A DNA stretch of 40,563 nt. It comes from Thiotrichales bacterium. GTDB lineage: Bacteria; Pseudomonadota; Gammaproteobacteria; Beggiatoales; Beggiatoaceae. The notes below the pieces were generated by a model. That model was not told the origin of the DNA and did not search any database. It was given only the letters and a program-made list of their open reading frames with translations. This document shows positions 1 to 9,192 of the stretch, piece by piece. The stretch spans positions 1-40,563 of the forward strand of contig JADGEH010000039.1 of NCBI GenBank assembly GCA_016744475.1. Direction: 5' to 3'. Each line of letters opens with the position of its first letter. Positions within the stretch are counted from its first letter, which is position 1. Position numbers and translations under genes: made by a program.

Positions 1-71
1 ACTATGGACTAAAAGTCCATAGTATATATTGCGGGCTGAAAGCCCTTAATCCGTGGACTCAACCACGGATT
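1..71. repeat. Cluster of three short perfect hairpins
   Basis: Three perfect inverted repeats lie head to tail: ACTATGGACT (1-10) with AGTCCATAGT (14-23), GGGCT (33-37) with AGCCC (41-45), and AATCCGTGG (48-56) with CCACGGATT (63-71). No reading frame covers them. They resemble the dispersed palindromic repeats elsewhere in the window. The cluster may extend beyond the left edge. Confidence 0.7.
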
Positions 72-121
72 GAAATAGTGCATAGTTTTAACTAGCGATT
101 AGGACAATAAAAATAGCCAGA

Positions 122-1058
122 CTAGTAACAAATAATAAAAAAATTAATTTGTTGCTTATGTGCCTGTATTTTCTGGTGAACATATGTTTCCTGCCCAAAC
201 TCCACTAGCCCCTCCCCTGCCAAGAAATACCCTACAGCAGCAGAACCGATAAGATGTTTAATAATTTTTGTGATGGATAAATTCGCCAATGCGGTTGAAT
301 AGGCAAAAAAGAATGCACTCATATGATAATTGCATCCATCAATATCTCCATTTATTAAGGTAATTCCTGCTTGCACTAGTGATAAACCAGCTACAAAGAA
401 GGCAAACAGTGCAGGACCATACTTTACCAATGCTGCCCCACCAACACCCGTGCTTGATGCCACAGCAGCAGCTATTATCATTGCATACATTATTAGCATT
501 CCCACAACGATTAGATAAGCCCCATTAACTCCCGCCCGAAATCCGATAAGCCCCCGCGCCCGTCTCAGGGTCACTAATAATATACCCCGCGCCTGTCCAA
601 CCCGCGACGGTAATATTGCTCTGAGAAACAGTCGCCTCTTTACCCACTGCCACAGACGCGGCAATCTCATCTTTCACGCTCTGTTCAATAGTGAGTTGTG
701 GCAGTGCGGTGTTGATATTGGCTTGAGTAATCTGATAAATCTTTTGCCCTTGTTGTGCCGCCACTGCCAGCGCTTTTACCGCTGATACGGCTTCTCCAGG
801 ATTGTCTTCATTGGTAAAGAATTGTTCAGGGATTTGATGTTCAAGTGCAGAAGTCATCATGCCGATTTATTGTCCCACAGCTTTGCTGATGTCAGGGTTA
901 TTGTCATCTGCCCACAGGCTTTGTGCGACCACATCCATATCGACCAGTATGCCGCTCATGTCTACTTGTTGTGGGATGCCGAAGCGGTAGACGGGTTGTA
1001 AGTTTGTGGAAAAAGTGCCGAAAGAAGGTAGGCGATAGGCGGTGACAGTTCCAGTTTT
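122..1058 (-). pseudogene. Broken 3' part of a transglutaminase-type large protein gene
   Basis: Read on the minus strand, one stretch of coding sequence is spread over two frames. An upstream block (about 1058 to 870, with TAYRLPSFGTFSTNLQPVYR) ends at an in-frame TAA at 867-869. The same frame then resumes through 860-525 with SALEHQIPEQFF and GWTGAGYIISDPETGAGAY. Near 530-545 the frame must shift to continue into a hydrophobic tail (GAYLIVVGMLIMYAMIIAAA) that runs to 122. The GYIIxDPETGAGAY block is, from memory, typical of the C-terminal part of large bacterial transglutaminase-like proteins. The 5' part is missing: homology stops beside a hairpin repeat and a group II intron remnant. I infer a decayed fragment. 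A short translated remnant starting at 860 cannot be excluded. Confidence 0.6.
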
Positions 1059-1077
1059 GTTAAGTAGTATTGTAGGG

Positions 1078-1165
1078 TTTGCACCGCGTATTTTTTGCGG
1101 TGCGAACGCGAGGGAGATCATGAAGCTATCGTTCGCGTGCGCACCGAAAAGAAGGTGCGCACCCT
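1078..1165. repeat. GCACCGC hairpin repeats
   Basis: GCACCGC and GCGGTGC form a hairpin around 1080-1104. GTGCGCACC and GGTGCGCAC form a second around 1138-1162. The first unit (TTTGCACCGCGT, a T run, then GCGG) recurs at about 36411-36440. The block separates the broken transglutaminase-type gene from the intron remnant. Confidence 0.6.
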
Positions 1166-1393
1166 ACCTGGCTTTGACCAGAAAATCAGTCGCTGGGCAG
1201 AACGCAAGTACAAATCACTGAAAACCTATGCACAAGCGGCGCGGAGAATCATTGGGTTTCAGAAAAGAAATCCAAAACTGCTCGCACATGGGTAACAGAT
1301 GAATAAGGTTGAATGATAAGAGCTGAATGAAGCGAGAGTTTCACGTTCGGTTCTGTGAGAGCCTCAAGGGGCAGTGCCTTGGGGCTACTCGAC
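1165..1393 (+). mobile_element. 3' end of a group II intron, with the tail of its maturase gene
   Basis: The frame ending at the TAA at 1293-1295 encodes a basic tail (WAERKYKSL ... RNPKLLAHG) that matches the usual C-terminus of group II intron reverse transcriptase/maturases (K/RxPxLFAHW). Immediately after it, 1320-1353 forms a 34-nt domain V. It starts GAGC, has a GAGA tetraloop on an AAGC/GTTT stem, and closes with GGTTC. Next comes a domain VI hairpin (GCCTCAAGG/CCTTGGGGC, about 1361-1386) and a TACTCGAC end at 1393. The catalytic AGC triad is intact. Domains I-IV and almost all of the maturase gene are missing, so this cannot splice or move by itself. The 5' border is uncertain. Confidence 0.75.
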
Positions 1394-1444
1394 CATGGCT
1401 ACGATGGGGAACCCTCGCAACAAATCTGATACTCAAGCGGAGGA

Positions 1445-2797
1445 TTACACTTGGGGTAAATGGCTTAATGCATCTTTAATCGCCGCTTCCGGGTACTCGT
1501 AATCCTCTAACTCTCCTGCCAGATATTTATCATAAGAACCCATATCAAAATGCCCATGTCCTGACAAAGTAAACAACAACGTTTTGCTCTCGCCTGTTTC
1601 TTTGCAGTGCATGGCTTCATCAATAGTGGCGCGTATAGCGTGGCAAGACTCTGGTGCAGGTACAATTCCTTCCGTTTTGGCAAATGAAATACCCGCTTCA
1701 AAAGTGGCTAATTGTGGAACGGCGACGGCTTCCAGAATGCCTTCTTTATACAACTGCGACACCAGTGCGGAATCACCGTGATAACGCAAACCTCCGGCGT
1801 GAATGCTGGGCGGCATAAAGTCGTGTCCCAAGGTATACATCAACATCAGTGGGGTTAAACCCACTGTATCGCCAAAATCATACGCATAGTGCCCACGAGT
1901 CAGCGTTGGACAAGAATCAGGTTCCACGGCGACTAAACGAATCTCTTTGCCTGCGGCTTTATCCGCCAGAAAAGGAAACATCATCCCGCCAACATTAGAA
2001 CCGCCACCGCAGGGGGCAAAAATCACATCGGGATAATCGCCGACTTTTTCTAGCTGTTTGCGGGTTTCTAAACCAATCACAGTTTGATGCAGTAACACAT
2101 GGTTCAGCACCGAACCCAAGGTGTAATTGGTATCGGAACGTGAAGCGGCTTCTTCTACGGCTTCAGAAATGGCTAAACCCAAGGAACCCGGATTATTCGC
2201 ATCAGCCGCCAAAGCTTCGCGCCCAGCTTGAGTTAAATCACTGGGACTGGCGAGCACTTCAGCCCCCCAGGTTTGCATCATTGAACGGCGAAAAGGTTTT
2301 TGCTGATAACTGACTTTCACCATATAAACGCGCACATCTAAGCCAAACATTCCGCCCACTAGCGCAATGGATGAACCCCACTGACCCGCTCCGGTTTCTG
2401 TGGTCAAGCGCTTAATGCCTGCTTGTTGATTGTAATAAGCTTGAGCTGCGGCAGAATTGGGTTTATGCGATCCGGCGGGACTGACACCTTCATATTTATA
2501 ATAAATTTTTGCAGGTGTCCCCAGGGCTTGTTCTAAACGTCGCGCACGGTACAAAGGCGAAGGCCGCCAGAGACGATAAATCTCACGCACGGGTTCAGGA
2601 ATTTCAATCCAGCGTTGTGCACTCATTTCCTGCTCAACCAATGCTGGCGGAAAAATCGTAGACATCGCATCCGGTGTGACAGGCTGACCATCTGGGCCTA
2701 GATAAGGTGCAGGAGGATTGGGCATATCCGCCACGACGTTGTACCAATGCGTGGGAATGTCTTTTTCGTCTAAGAGGATTTTGTGGTTATCTGACAT
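1445..2797 (-). CDS. trpB2: TrpB2-type tryptophan synthase beta-like enzyme
   Basis: This is a 450-residue pyridoxal-phosphate enzyme. It belongs to the long TrpB2 branch, which condenses indole with serine (or possibly phosphoserine) to give tryptophan. The PLP lysine lies in GSHKPNS (K112). GAGQWG (136-141) matches the TrpB glutamate/glycine loop, here with tryptophan in place of histidine as in TrpB2. CGGGSN (263-268) binds the cofactor phosphate. The extended N-terminus ([10 protein letters not shown]) also fits TrpB2 rather than TrpB1. No trpA or other trp gene is nearby, so a role in indole salvage is plausible but inferred. The gene lies downstream of htpG on the same strand, with a strong terminator between them, so it is probably transcribed separately. 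A fragment similar to a foldback-element end (CCCTCGCAACAAATCT) sits about 20 bp beyond the stop. Confidence 0.93.
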   Translation of the reverse strand: MSDNHKILLDEKDIPTHWYNVVADMPNPPAPYLGPDGQPVTPDAMSTIFPPALVEQEMSAQRWIEIPEPVREIYRLWRPSPLYRARRLEQALGTPAKIYYKYEGVSPAGSHKPNSAAAQAYYNQQAGIKRLTTETGAGQWGSSIALVGGMFGLDVRVYMVKVSYQQKPFRRSMMQTWGAEVLASPSDLTQAGREALAADANNPGSLGLAISEAVEEAASRSDTNYTLGSVLNHVLLHQTVIGLETRKQLEKVGDYPDVIFAPCGGGSNVGGMMFPFLADKAAGKEIRLVAVEPDSCPTLTRGHYAYDFGDTVGLTPLMLMYTLGHDFMPPSIHAGGLRYHGDSALVSQLYKEGILEAVAVPQLATFEAGISFAKTEGIVPAPESCHAIRATIDEAMHCKETGESKTLLFTLSGHGHFDMGSYDKYLAGELEDYEYPEAAIKDALSHLPQV

Positions 2798-2867
2798 AAA
2801 GCGTGTCCTTTGGTGAAGTCAAAACATCTATTGATGAGCAAGTCATATAGGCTTTATGGCTTATCAT

Positions 2868-2902
2868 AAAAAAAACACGCCTAAAAAGGCGTGTTTTTTT
2901 TA
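2868..2902 (-). terminator. Rho-independent terminator after htpG
   Basis: AACACGCC (2874-2881) and GGCGTGTT (2888-2895) form an 8-bp stem with a 6-nt loop. A and T runs flank it on both sides, so it could work in either direction. It lies between the htpG stop and the trpB2 start, and most likely ends htpG transcripts. Confidence 0.85.
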
Positions 2903-2938
2903 TCTTAAAAACGGCTTAAGCCGGGATAAGTCTATATT

Positions 2939-4855
2939 TTAGGCTTTCATCTTCATGAACATGGCATTCATGCGGGTGACAAAAGCGGTGGGGTCTTCAA
3001 GTTGTCCCCCTTCGCTGAGCATGGCTTGATCAAATAAAATACTCACCCAATCTTTGAACAAATCTTCATCCGGTTCATCTTTAATTTTTTGTACCAAAAC
3101 ATGTTCTGGATTAATCTCTAACACGGGTGCGCTGCTAGGAATACTCTGACCGGCAGCTTTGAGCATTCTTTCTAAGCTGGCATCCATCGCATGAGCATCA
3201 GCGACTAAACAAGCAGGGGAATTGGTTAAACGATGAGTGATTTTGACTTCTTTCACTTTTTCGCCTAAAGCCTCCTGAATACGTTCTACAAAAGGCTTGA
3301 GTTCTTCTGTGGCTTTTTCTGCTTGTTTTTTCTCTTCTTCATCTTCCAATGAACCTAAATCCAAATCACCTTTAGTAATGGATTGCAAAGGTTTGCCATC
3401 AAACTCATTCAGATGAGAAACTAGCCATTCATCAATTTGTTCGTGTAATAACAGCACTTCAATGCCTTTTTTACGGAAGATTTCTAAATGCGGGCTGTTT
3501 TTCGATGCAGCAAAGCTCTCTGTTGTAATGTAGTAAATCTTATCCTGACCTTCTTGCATACGACTCACATAATCTTCTAACTTGATGGCAGGTTCTAATT
3601 TGTCATCATGTGTGGAAGAAAAACGTAACAATTTGGCAATACGTTCTTTATTGCTCGTGTCATCTAGCACGCCTTCTTTTAAGACTTTGCCAAACTCGTT
3701 CCAGAACTTGTTATATTTTTCCTCATCATTTTTAGCGATGCCTTCTAATGCGCTGAGGATTTTTTTCACGGTTCCGTTGCGCATTTGATCGATTTGTTTA
3801 TTGTTTTGCAGAATTTCGCGTGACACATTCAATGGCAAGTCGTTGCTATCAATCACACCGCGAACAAAACGCAAATACGGTGGTAATAAATGCTCTGAAT
3901 CATCCATGATAAAGACGCGGCGAACATATAACTTAATGCCTTGACGATTATTACGATCCCACAGATCAAAAGGCGCACGATTAGGAATAAACATCATGGA
4001 CGTGTATTCCAAGCTGCCTTCCACACGACTGTGAACGGTCAGCATAGGGTCTTCAAAATCATGCGCAATATGTTTGTAGAACTCGTTATATTCTTCGTCT
4101 TTAATGTCTGATTTATTACGTTGCCATAGCGCTTGAGTGCTATTAACGGTTTCTTCTTCAATGGTGGTGGCTTCAGTTTCTTTACCTTCTTCATCCATCA
4201 CCGGGGTTTCTTTTTTCATCACCACGGGAATCACAATGTGATCGGAATATTTAGTGACAATATTGCGCACTTTCCAATCGTCTAGTAAATCATCCTCGCC
4301 TTCACGCAAATGTAGAATGACTTCAGTACCGCGTTCTGCACGTTCAATATTTTCTAAGCTATATTGACCATCACCCGCTGATTCCCAACGCACGCCATGC
4401 TCTGTTCCCATACCTGCTTTGCGGGTAATTAAAGTGACTTTATCGGCAATAATGAAAGAAGAATAGAAGCCTACCCCAAATTGACCAATCAATTGACTAT
4501 CTTTAGCTTGATCGCCGGATAGATTTTTAAAGAAATCTTTAGTCCCTGATTTAGCAATGGTCCCGATGTTGTCTGCGACTTCTTCTCGGTTCATGCCAAT
4601 ACCATTGTCGTACACGGTAATGGTGCGTGCGTCTTTATCGACTTCTACGCCGATTTTTAATTCAGCATTGCCTTCAAATAAAGCATCGTCAGAGAGGGCT
4701 TCAAAACGCAATTTATCCGCCGCGTCTGAAGCGTTTGAAATTAATTCGCGCAAAAAGATTTCTTTATTGCTGTACAGAGAATGGATCATTAAATCCAATA
4801 GTTGTTTGATTTCCGCTTGAAAACCAAAAGTTTCTTTTTGTGTTTCTACCGTCAT
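2939..4855 (-). CDS. htpG: Chaperone HtpG (Hsp90)
   Basis: This is a full-length 638-residue cytosolic Hsp90, an ATP-driven dimeric chaperone. The N-terminal GHKL ATPase domain shows [10 protein letters not shown] (E37, N41), DNGIGM (D83), the GTIAKSGT lid segment and [10 protein letters not shown]. The middle domain carries [11 protein letters not shown] with the catalytic-loop arginine. The C-terminus lacks the eukaryotic MEEVD tail, as expected. The ATG at 4855 is preceded by AGGAG about 10 nt upstream. A sigma-32-like promoter and a 13-bp leader hairpin lie upstream and are listed separately. A strong terminator follows the stop. Confidence 0.97.
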   Translation of the reverse strand: MTVETQKETFGFQAEIKQLLDLMIHSLYSNKEIFLRELISNASDAADKLRFEALSDDALFEGNAELKIGVEVDKDARTITVYDNGIGMNREEVADNIGTIAKSGTKDFFKNLSGDQAKDSQLIGQFGVGFYSSFIIADKVTLITRKAGMGTEHGVRWESAGDGQYSLENIERAERGTEVILHLREGEDDLLDDWKVRNIVTKYSDHIVIPVVMKKETPVMDEEGKETEATTIEEETVNSTQALWQRNKSDIKDEEYNEFYKHIAHDFEDPMLTVHSRVEGSLEYTSMMFIPNRAPFDLWDRNNRQGIKLYVRRVFIMDDSEHLLPPYLRFVRGVIDSNDLPLNVSREILQNNKQIDQMRNGTVKKILSALEGIAKNDEEKYNKFWNEFGKVLKEGVLDDTSNKERIAKLLRFSSTHDDKLEPAIKLEDYVSRMQEGQDKIYYITTESFAASKNSPHLEIFRKKGIEVLLLHEQIDEWLVSHLNEFDGKPLQSITKGDLDLGSLEDEEEKKQAEKATEELKPFVERIQEALGEKVKEVKITHRLTNSPACLVADAHAMDASLERMLKAAGQSIPSSAPVLEINPEHVLVQKIKDEPDEDLFKDWVSILFDQAMLSEGGQLEDPTAFVTRMNAMFMKMKA

Positions 4856-4893
4856 ATGGTCAAGGCTCCTGAATGAATATTTGCGTGAAAGTT

Positions 4894-4947
4894 AAAATTT
4901 TTCAGCCGTTAGTATCTTCAACACACTTTAATAAGCTGAAAAATTTT
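4894..4947 (-). promoter_or_regulatory. Long inverted repeat in the htpG leader
   Basis: GCTGAAAAATTTT (4935-4947) and its complement AAAATTTTTCAGC (4894-4906) form a perfect 13-bp, mostly A/T stem with a 28-nt loop. If transcription starts just downstream of the proposed -10 at 4954-4961, the hairpin occupies the 5' part of a leader of about 90 nt. It does not cover the AGGAG at about 4866-4870, so direct occlusion of the ribosome site is not evident. Confidence 0.5.
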
Positions 4948-4953
4948 AGCCCG

Positions 4954-4981
4954 ATATAGGGCTGAGTTGGAAGGAGTCAAG
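4954..4981 (-). promoter_or_regulatory. Sigma-32-like (heat shock) promoter of htpG
   Basis: On the minus strand, CTTGACT (4981-4975), a 13-nt spacer and CCCTATAT (4961-4954) resemble the heat-shock consensus CTTGAAA - 13 to 17 - CCCATnT. The position, about 100 nt upstream of htpG, and the gene's usual heat-shock control support the call. The -35 match is imperfect. Confidence 0.5.
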
Positions 4982-5075
4982 AGACAAAGCCTAGGAGACT
5001 TGACACTATGCAGACACATGGTGAAAATCTTCCATAGCTAGATGTTGTGAGCTAAATAGACTGATTTTGATGGAT

Positions 5076-5106
5076 GCAAGGTGAACAGCTTCTGACGACA
5101 CCTTGC
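5076..5106. repeat. Short hairpin upstream of the 86-residue gene
   Basis: GCAAGGTG (5076-5083) pairs with CACCTTGC (5099-5106), and flanking GATTTT/AAAATC could extend the stem. It lies in the 344-bp spacer between htpG and the gene at 5200. Further upstream, TTGACA (5000-5005) with GAAAAT 17 nt later is a possible but weak plus-strand promoter. Confidence 0.4.
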
Positions 5107-5199
5107 CTAAAATCGGTTTCTAATTATAAACTTCTCATCACCAAACCTAACGCCTCTGAGCAGGCGCATTTTTCTCTACAATAAAAGGTACACTGACCG

Positions 5200-5460
5200 A
5201 TGGAAATCATACATAAAACTGTGACAGTTCCAGAATCCCATGTTATATCAATCACTTTACCCAAGAACATTGTACCCGGCGAGATTGAAATAGCACTGGT
5301 CTTAAACGCTAAAACCATATCGCTGGAGCAGCAAAACGATATTTCTTCAGCCGTTTCTAATAGTGAAAATTTAAAAAAAGCCGCTTTATCTAAATTGGCA
5401 GATTTACTGAATGCTGATGGTTCTCCAGTCAACTCATCCGAGGAAGAAAAACCTGCCTAA
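5200..5460 (+). CDS. Small protein of unknown function
   Basis: This is an 86-residue acidic soluble protein. The N-terminal part (HKTVTVPESHVISITLPKNI, then VPGEIEIALVL) has alternating hydrophobic residues that suggest a small beta-rich, swapped-hairpin-like domain. The C-terminal half is helical and ends in a Glu/Ser-rich tail. The pattern recalls short antitoxin-like proteins with an LPxxIPxGE motif, but I do not recognise the family with confidence and no toxin-like partner is adjacent. An AAGG lies about 10 nt before the ATG. The next gene, a sugar kinase, starts 66 bp downstream on the same strand and could be cotranscribed. Confidence 0.6.
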   Translation: MEIIHKTVTVPESHVISITLPKNIVPGEIEIALVLNAKTISLEQQNDISSAVSNSENLKKAALSKLADLLNADGSPVNSSEEEKPA

Positions 5461-5526
5461 TCGCCTTTTTATGACAGTATGTGTTAAACAATACATACTG
5501 TTTTCTCATCGTGTTTATTTTTAAAC

Positions 5527-6399
5527 ATGTCACGTATTTTGGGCGTAGGCATTGCCACCTTAGATATTATTAATCGCGTGGCGGATTATCCGACTGAAGA
5601 TAGTGAAGTTCGGGTTTTAAGCCAACGTGTTTGCCGTGGTGGCAATGCCACCAACACTTTAACGGTGTTAAGCCAAGCTCATCAATGTAGCTGGGCGGGT
5701 GTTTGGGTGGACGAACCCGACGGTCAACGTATCCTCGAAGATTTACAAGCCCATCAAATTGATGTGCAGCATTGCCGCATTCTCCCGCAGGGCAAAATGC
5801 CCACCTCTTATATTTGTCTCAACCAAAGCAATGGTTCGCGCACCATTGTGCATCACCGCGATCTGCCTGAATTGAGTATTGCAGATTTTCAAGCGATTGA
5901 TTTAAGTGCTTTTGATTGGGTGCATTTGGAAGGGCGGAATATACCAGACACGCTAAAAATGCTGCACCACATCAAGCAACAGCAACCACAATTGCCCGTG
6001 TCTTTGGAAGTTGAAAAACCTCGTGATGACATTGAGCGCTTGTTTTCAATACCCGATGTTTTGCTGTTTTCTCGGCATTTTGTTCAACACCAAGGCTTTT
6101 CCAGCGCTAAAGCTTTCTTTACCGCAATACACCAGCAAGCCCCACAAGCCATGCTGTTTTGTGCTTGGGGAGAACAGGGCGCGTATGCCGTGCAAAAGCC
6201 ATTATCTCGCGTGTTACATGCCCCCGCTTATCCTCCGGCACAGGTGGTGGATACTTTAGGCGCGGGGGATACGTTTAATGCGGCGGTGATTCACGGGCTT
6301 TTACAAGGACGCACCACATCTGACATCTTGCAGACGGCGTGTCGATTGGCGGGAGAAAAATGTGGCTGCTTGGGATTTGATGGAGTGCATTTCACTTAA
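5527..6399 (+). CDS. PfkB-family carbohydrate kinase, ketohexokinase-like
   Basis: This 290-residue ribokinase-superfamily protein phosphorylates a sugar or related alcohol with ATP in the cytosol. It opens with the substrate-side strand ILGVGIATLDII and the first PfkB signature CRGGNATNTL (about 36-45), where GGN contacts the sugar. It ends with the second signature DTLGAGDTFNAA (about 242-253), whose D248 is the catalytic base. The length and the RGGNATN form resemble ketohexokinase-like members. The true substrate cannot be told from sequence. Repeats follow within 40 bp of the stop, and no pathway gene is nearby. Confidence 0.85.
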   Translation: MSRILGVGIATLDIINRVADYPTEDSEVRVLSQRVCRGGNATNTLTVLSQAHQCSWAGVWVDEPDGQRILEDLQAHQIDVQHCRILPQGKMPTSYICLNQSNGSRTIVHHRDLPELSIADFQAIDLSAFDWVHLEGRNIPDTLKMLHHIKQQQPQLPVSLEVEKPRDDIERLFSIPDVLLFSRHFVQHQGFSSAKAFFTAIHQQAPQAMLFCAWGEQGAYAVQKPLSRVLHAPAYPPAQVVDTLGAGDTFNAAVIHGLLQGRTTSDILQTACRLAGEKCGCLGFDGVHFT

Positions 6400-6429
6400 G
6401 GAAAAAAACTAGAGTTTAAGCGCTTGGCT

Positions 6430-6463
6430 TCCCCTCCTTGAAGGAGGGGATTGAGGGGTGGTG
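6430..6463. repeat. CCCTCCTT/AAGGAGGG palindromic repeat, copy 1
   Basis: CCCCTCCTTGAAGGAGGGG is a near-perfect palindrome followed by ATTGAGGGGTGGTGA. An inverted partner lies at 6677-6712 on the other side of a foldback element. Related units are at about 36045-36170 and 40508-40545. Confidence 0.7.
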
Positions 6464-6483
6464 ATCGAGGGCAACATGCCTTA

Positions 6484-6642
6484 GAGCCTATACGAAAATG
6501 GGATAATCAGCTGCAAACCCGCCCTTTTGGCCCGATTTTCCGCTTTTTTTCGTTAAATAGCCCACTATTCGCCTTAAAAAACCGAAAAACCCGCCTCAAA
6601 ATGGCGCATTTTCGCTTCGATTCCCCATCTTCGTATAGGCTC
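6484..6642. mobile_element. Foldback element F1, copy 1 (159 bp)
   Basis: The ends are GAGCCTATACGAA and its complement TTCGTATAGGCTC, flanked on both sides by TTA (6481-6483, 6643-6645). The two halves are imperfectly complementary along their whole length, so the element can fold into one long hairpin with its centre near ATAGCCCACTAT. It has no coding capacity. It is the first of six copies in the window and sits between two inverted CCCTCCTT repeats, so it is nested. Confidence 0.85.
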
Positions 6643-6676
6643 TTAAAAAGCACTGTAAGGAATACGGCTTTTAATT

Positions 6677-6712
6677 ACCACCCCCTAGCCCCCTCCTTGA
6701 AGGAGGGGGAAT
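6677..6712. repeat. CCCTCCTT/AAGGAGGG palindromic repeat, copy 2
   Basis: ACCACCCCCTAGCC followed by CCCTCCTTGAAGGAGGGGG is the inverted partner of the unit at 6430-6463. The pair encloses foldback element copy 1, which makes a larger inverted structure of about 280 bp. Confidence 0.7.
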
Positions 6713-6809
6713 GAAATTAACTGCTTGCAATGCTCATAAACCATGTTAAGCATTGCACTCAACACATTTTTAGCGCTTTGTCATATTTCATTCTTTAGAT
6801 GATGTATCT

Positions 6810-6874
6810 CACCACGGAGGCACGGAGAGCACAGAGAAAAACCTTTGAAATACAACTCCGTATCCTCCGTGGTA
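6810..6874. repeat. CACCACGGAGG dispersed inverted repeat, copy 1
   Basis: CACCACGGAGGCACGGAGA opens the unit and CCTCCGTGGTA closes it, giving a hairpin downstream of the LolA-like gene. A longer copy with reiterated CTCCGTGC units lies at 24267-24367. The sequence from 6720 to 6810 holds nothing I recognise. Confidence 0.65.
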
Positions 6875-6916
6875 AACATGAATCCTAAAAGTTAAGTTTG
6901 ACGGAGCACTAAAGCA

Positions 6917-7903
6917 TCAACGGCGGATTTTACGTAGCGTTCTTTCGCTCCACAACGCTTCTTGCAAATCCGGTGAATTAAACGACACCACTTCGGGGGG
7001 AATCACCGCCCAAGTTTCATGCTCGGTGTCCAGATTAAGCCCATACCAATAACCCCAAGCAATCGCTCTTGGATCAGAACCTTGATACCCTGGTAAAGGA
7101 TTCCAGTCACGATCAATGAGTTTGATGGCTTGACCGTCTTTGAAATATTCCGTGCGATAATCAGCAAAGGTTTTTGTATCAATGTAGCTGATGCGGTAGT
7201 CATACCACCAATCTGGAAACACCGTGCTGCTTTTGAGTTTGTAGACTTGATGTCCTTGTGGGGCACAGGAGGCCTTGTCTGTCAGGTGCCGCATGTATTG
7301 ATTACGCTGCTTTGGCTCAATGTGCATCATCTTCAAGCAGCCCTCAAAGACTTCGGTGCCCAATAATTCATGGGTTTCATTATGTGGCTTGCGTAAATAC
7401 ACATCACCAAAAGTAAAATCAGAACCGCCCCAAGCATCCTCATGGGCAGGCTGATCAAAACGCCGTACTTTGCGCAGGGAAGGCAGCCAAATAATGTACT
7501 GTTGGCTTTTGCTGTCATCAATATAATCGGTGATCAACATACCTGTACCGCGCATTTTTCCAGAACGAAAAATGGTTAAATCCTTAGACTTGATCACACG
7601 GTCTCGATAAGCATTATTCAAATAACGTTCAACGGTATTCGTCGTCGGACGGTTGCCTTTGGCTCGATTAATAATCACGGTCACACGATACTTACCGCGT
7701 TTTTGAATCGAATAATTATCCAAAGCATAGAAATGATTGACAAAATAAACTTGGGCGGCAATGTTGTCAGCAGCGGGCGTGTCCTGCGGATAGGGTAAAT
7801 CTCTGGAGACTTGGATGATTTCTGTCGCCAGAAGAACAGACGGATTGACCATTAATAGCAGGCCGCCCAATAGGGAGGTGATAGTGTGCAAATGAAACTT
7901 CAT
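6917..7903 (-). CDS. Outer-membrane lipoprotein-sorting (LolA-like) periplasmic protein
   Basis: This is a secreted protein with the core block SGKMRGTGMLITDYID, then QQYIIWLPSLRKVRRFD and GSDFTFGDVYLR. That block marks the LolA-like family often annotated as outer membrane lipoprotein-sorting protein. Members are thought to bind lipid or lipoprotein in a half-barrel fold in the periplasm. The frame is open to 7927, but the ATG at 7903 is preferred: it has AAGGAG about 8 nt upstream and gives a clean signal peptide (KFHLHTITSLLGGLLLMVNP, cleavage near LLA-TE), for about 328 residues. Such genes often neighbour an RND/MmpL-type exporter, but none is adjacent here. The actual cargo is unknown. 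Confidence 0.8.
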   Translation of the reverse strand: MKFHLHTITSLLGGLLLMVNPSVLLATEIIQVSRDLPYPQDTPAADNIAAQVYFVNHFYALDNYSIQKRGKYRVTVIINRAKGNRPTTNTVERYLNNAYRDRVIKSKDLTIFRSGKMRGTGMLITDYIDDSKSQQYIIWLPSLRKVRRFDQPAHEDAWGGSDFTFGDVYLRKPHNETHELLGTEVFEGCLKMMHIEPKQRNQYMRHLTDKASCAPQGHQVYKLKSSTVFPDWWYDYRISYIDTKTFADYRTEYFKDGQAIKLIDRDWNPLPGYQGSDPRAIAWGYWYGLNLDTEHETWAVIPPEVVSFNSPDLQEALWSERTLRKIRR

Positions 7904-8052
7904 TGCGCGTCTCCTTGGTGTTTTCATTATGTAGACTTATTATGCAGAAACCTCTTGAATTTCAATCTTATATTGATATATGCGTCACTGCATGAGTCAA
8001 TATAAAAAAAGCTTCTACTGAACATTAACACTATAGATACTAGTCAATAGGG

Positions 8053-9180
8053 ATGCAACAAACACATACAAAACAGCGTGCTATCCGCTTTCGCCCGGCG
8101 CACGCGCTGATTGATTTAAGCGCCTTGCGGCACAACTTGCGGGTCGTGCGTCGCAGAGCGCCTCAACAACGCATTATGGCCGTGGTCAAAGCCAATGCTT
8201 ACGGGCACGGTAGCCTCGAAGTGGCGCAATGCCTAGAACGAGCGGGCGTGGATGCCTTAGCCGTGGCCTGTCTTGAAGAAGCCTTGAGCTTACGTGAAGC
8301 CGGGATTCAATGCCCCATTGTTCTGCTAGAAGGCTTTTTTCATCCCGATGAATTACCGCTGATCGCACAACAGGCGCTGCACGTTGTGCTGCATACACCA
8401 CAACAAGTCGATGCCGTCTTAAACTGTTACATATCTCAACCCTTATCCGTTTGGCTCAAGCTAGACACCGGAATGCATCGCCTCGGTTTAAGCGCTGAAG
8501 AATTCCACCGAGCTTGGCAACATTTACAAGCGTGCCCAGAAAACGTTCAACAGATTCGTCTCATGACACATCTAGCCTGTGCCGATGAACGCGACAATGG
8601 TTTCACCCAACAACAATGCCAACTATTTTATCAATGGGTCAAACCCTTCAATTTAGAATGCTCGATAGCTAATTCAGCCGGAGTTTTAGCTTGGCCTATC
8701 AGCCATGCCGATTGGGTGCGCCCTGGCATCATGCTGTATGGCAGTTCGCCTTTTAACGACACGCTGGGAGCGCAAGAACATCTCAAACCCGTGATGCAAT
8801 TGCGCTCAGCGCTCATCAGCATCAAATCGTATTCAGCGGGAGAAGGATTAGGTTATGGTGCGACTTGGCGTTGCCCAGAAGACATGCCCGTGGGCATGGT
8901 GGCGATGGGATATGCTGATGGTTATCCGCGTCATGCGCCCAGTGGCACCCCCGTAGCGGTGAATGGACAGATCGTGCCTCTGATCGGGCGCGTATCGATG
9001 GACATGTTAGCGGTGGATTTACGCCAACAACCCCAGGCGCAGATTGGCGATGTGGTCGAATTATGGGGAGGCACTGTGCCTGTCGATACGGTGGCTCGAC
9101 AAGCACAGACGATTGCTTATGAATTGCTGAGCCAAGTGACTCAGCGAGTGCCGCGCTATGTGGTGGATGAAGAGGGGTAG
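8053..9180 (+). CDS. alr: Alanine racemase
   Basis: This 375-residue fold-type III PLP enzyme makes D-alanine for peptidoglycan. The PLP lysine is K46 in AVVKANAYGHG. The second catalytic base is Y268 in GYGATW. VSMDM (about 314-318) and GYADGYPR (286-293) are the usual C-terminal domain motifs. The N-terminus has about ten extra residues before HALIDLSALRHN, so the start could be internal, and only a weak AGGG precedes the ATG at 8053. The gene converges on hisD with just 12 bp between the two stops and no obvious terminator. Confidence 0.96.
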   Translation: MQQTHTKQRAIRFRPAHALIDLSALRHNLRVVRRRAPQQRIMAVVKANAYGHGSLEVAQCLERAGVDALAVACLEEALSLREAGIQCPIVLLEGFFHPDELPLIAQQALHVVLHTPQQVDAVLNCYISQPLSVWLKLDTGMHRLGLSAEEFHRAWQHLQACPENVQQIRLMTHLACADERDNGFTQQQCQLFYQWVKPFNLECSIANSAGVLAWPISHADWVRPGIMLYGSSPFNDTLGAQEHLKPVMQLRSALISIKSYSAGEGLGYGATWRCPEDMPVGMVAMGYADGYPRHAPSGTPVAVNGQIVPLIGRVSMDMLAVDLRQQPQAQIGDVVELWGGTVPVDTVARQAQTIAYELLSQVTQRVPRYVVDEEG

Positions 9181-9192
9181 GAGGTTATCTTC

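Noticed and set aside
5000-5028. Plus-strand promoter TTGACA - 17 - GAAAAT before the small gene at 5200
   Set aside because: The -10 match is poor and the distance to the gene is about 170 bp. It is kept only as a remark in the hairpin entry.
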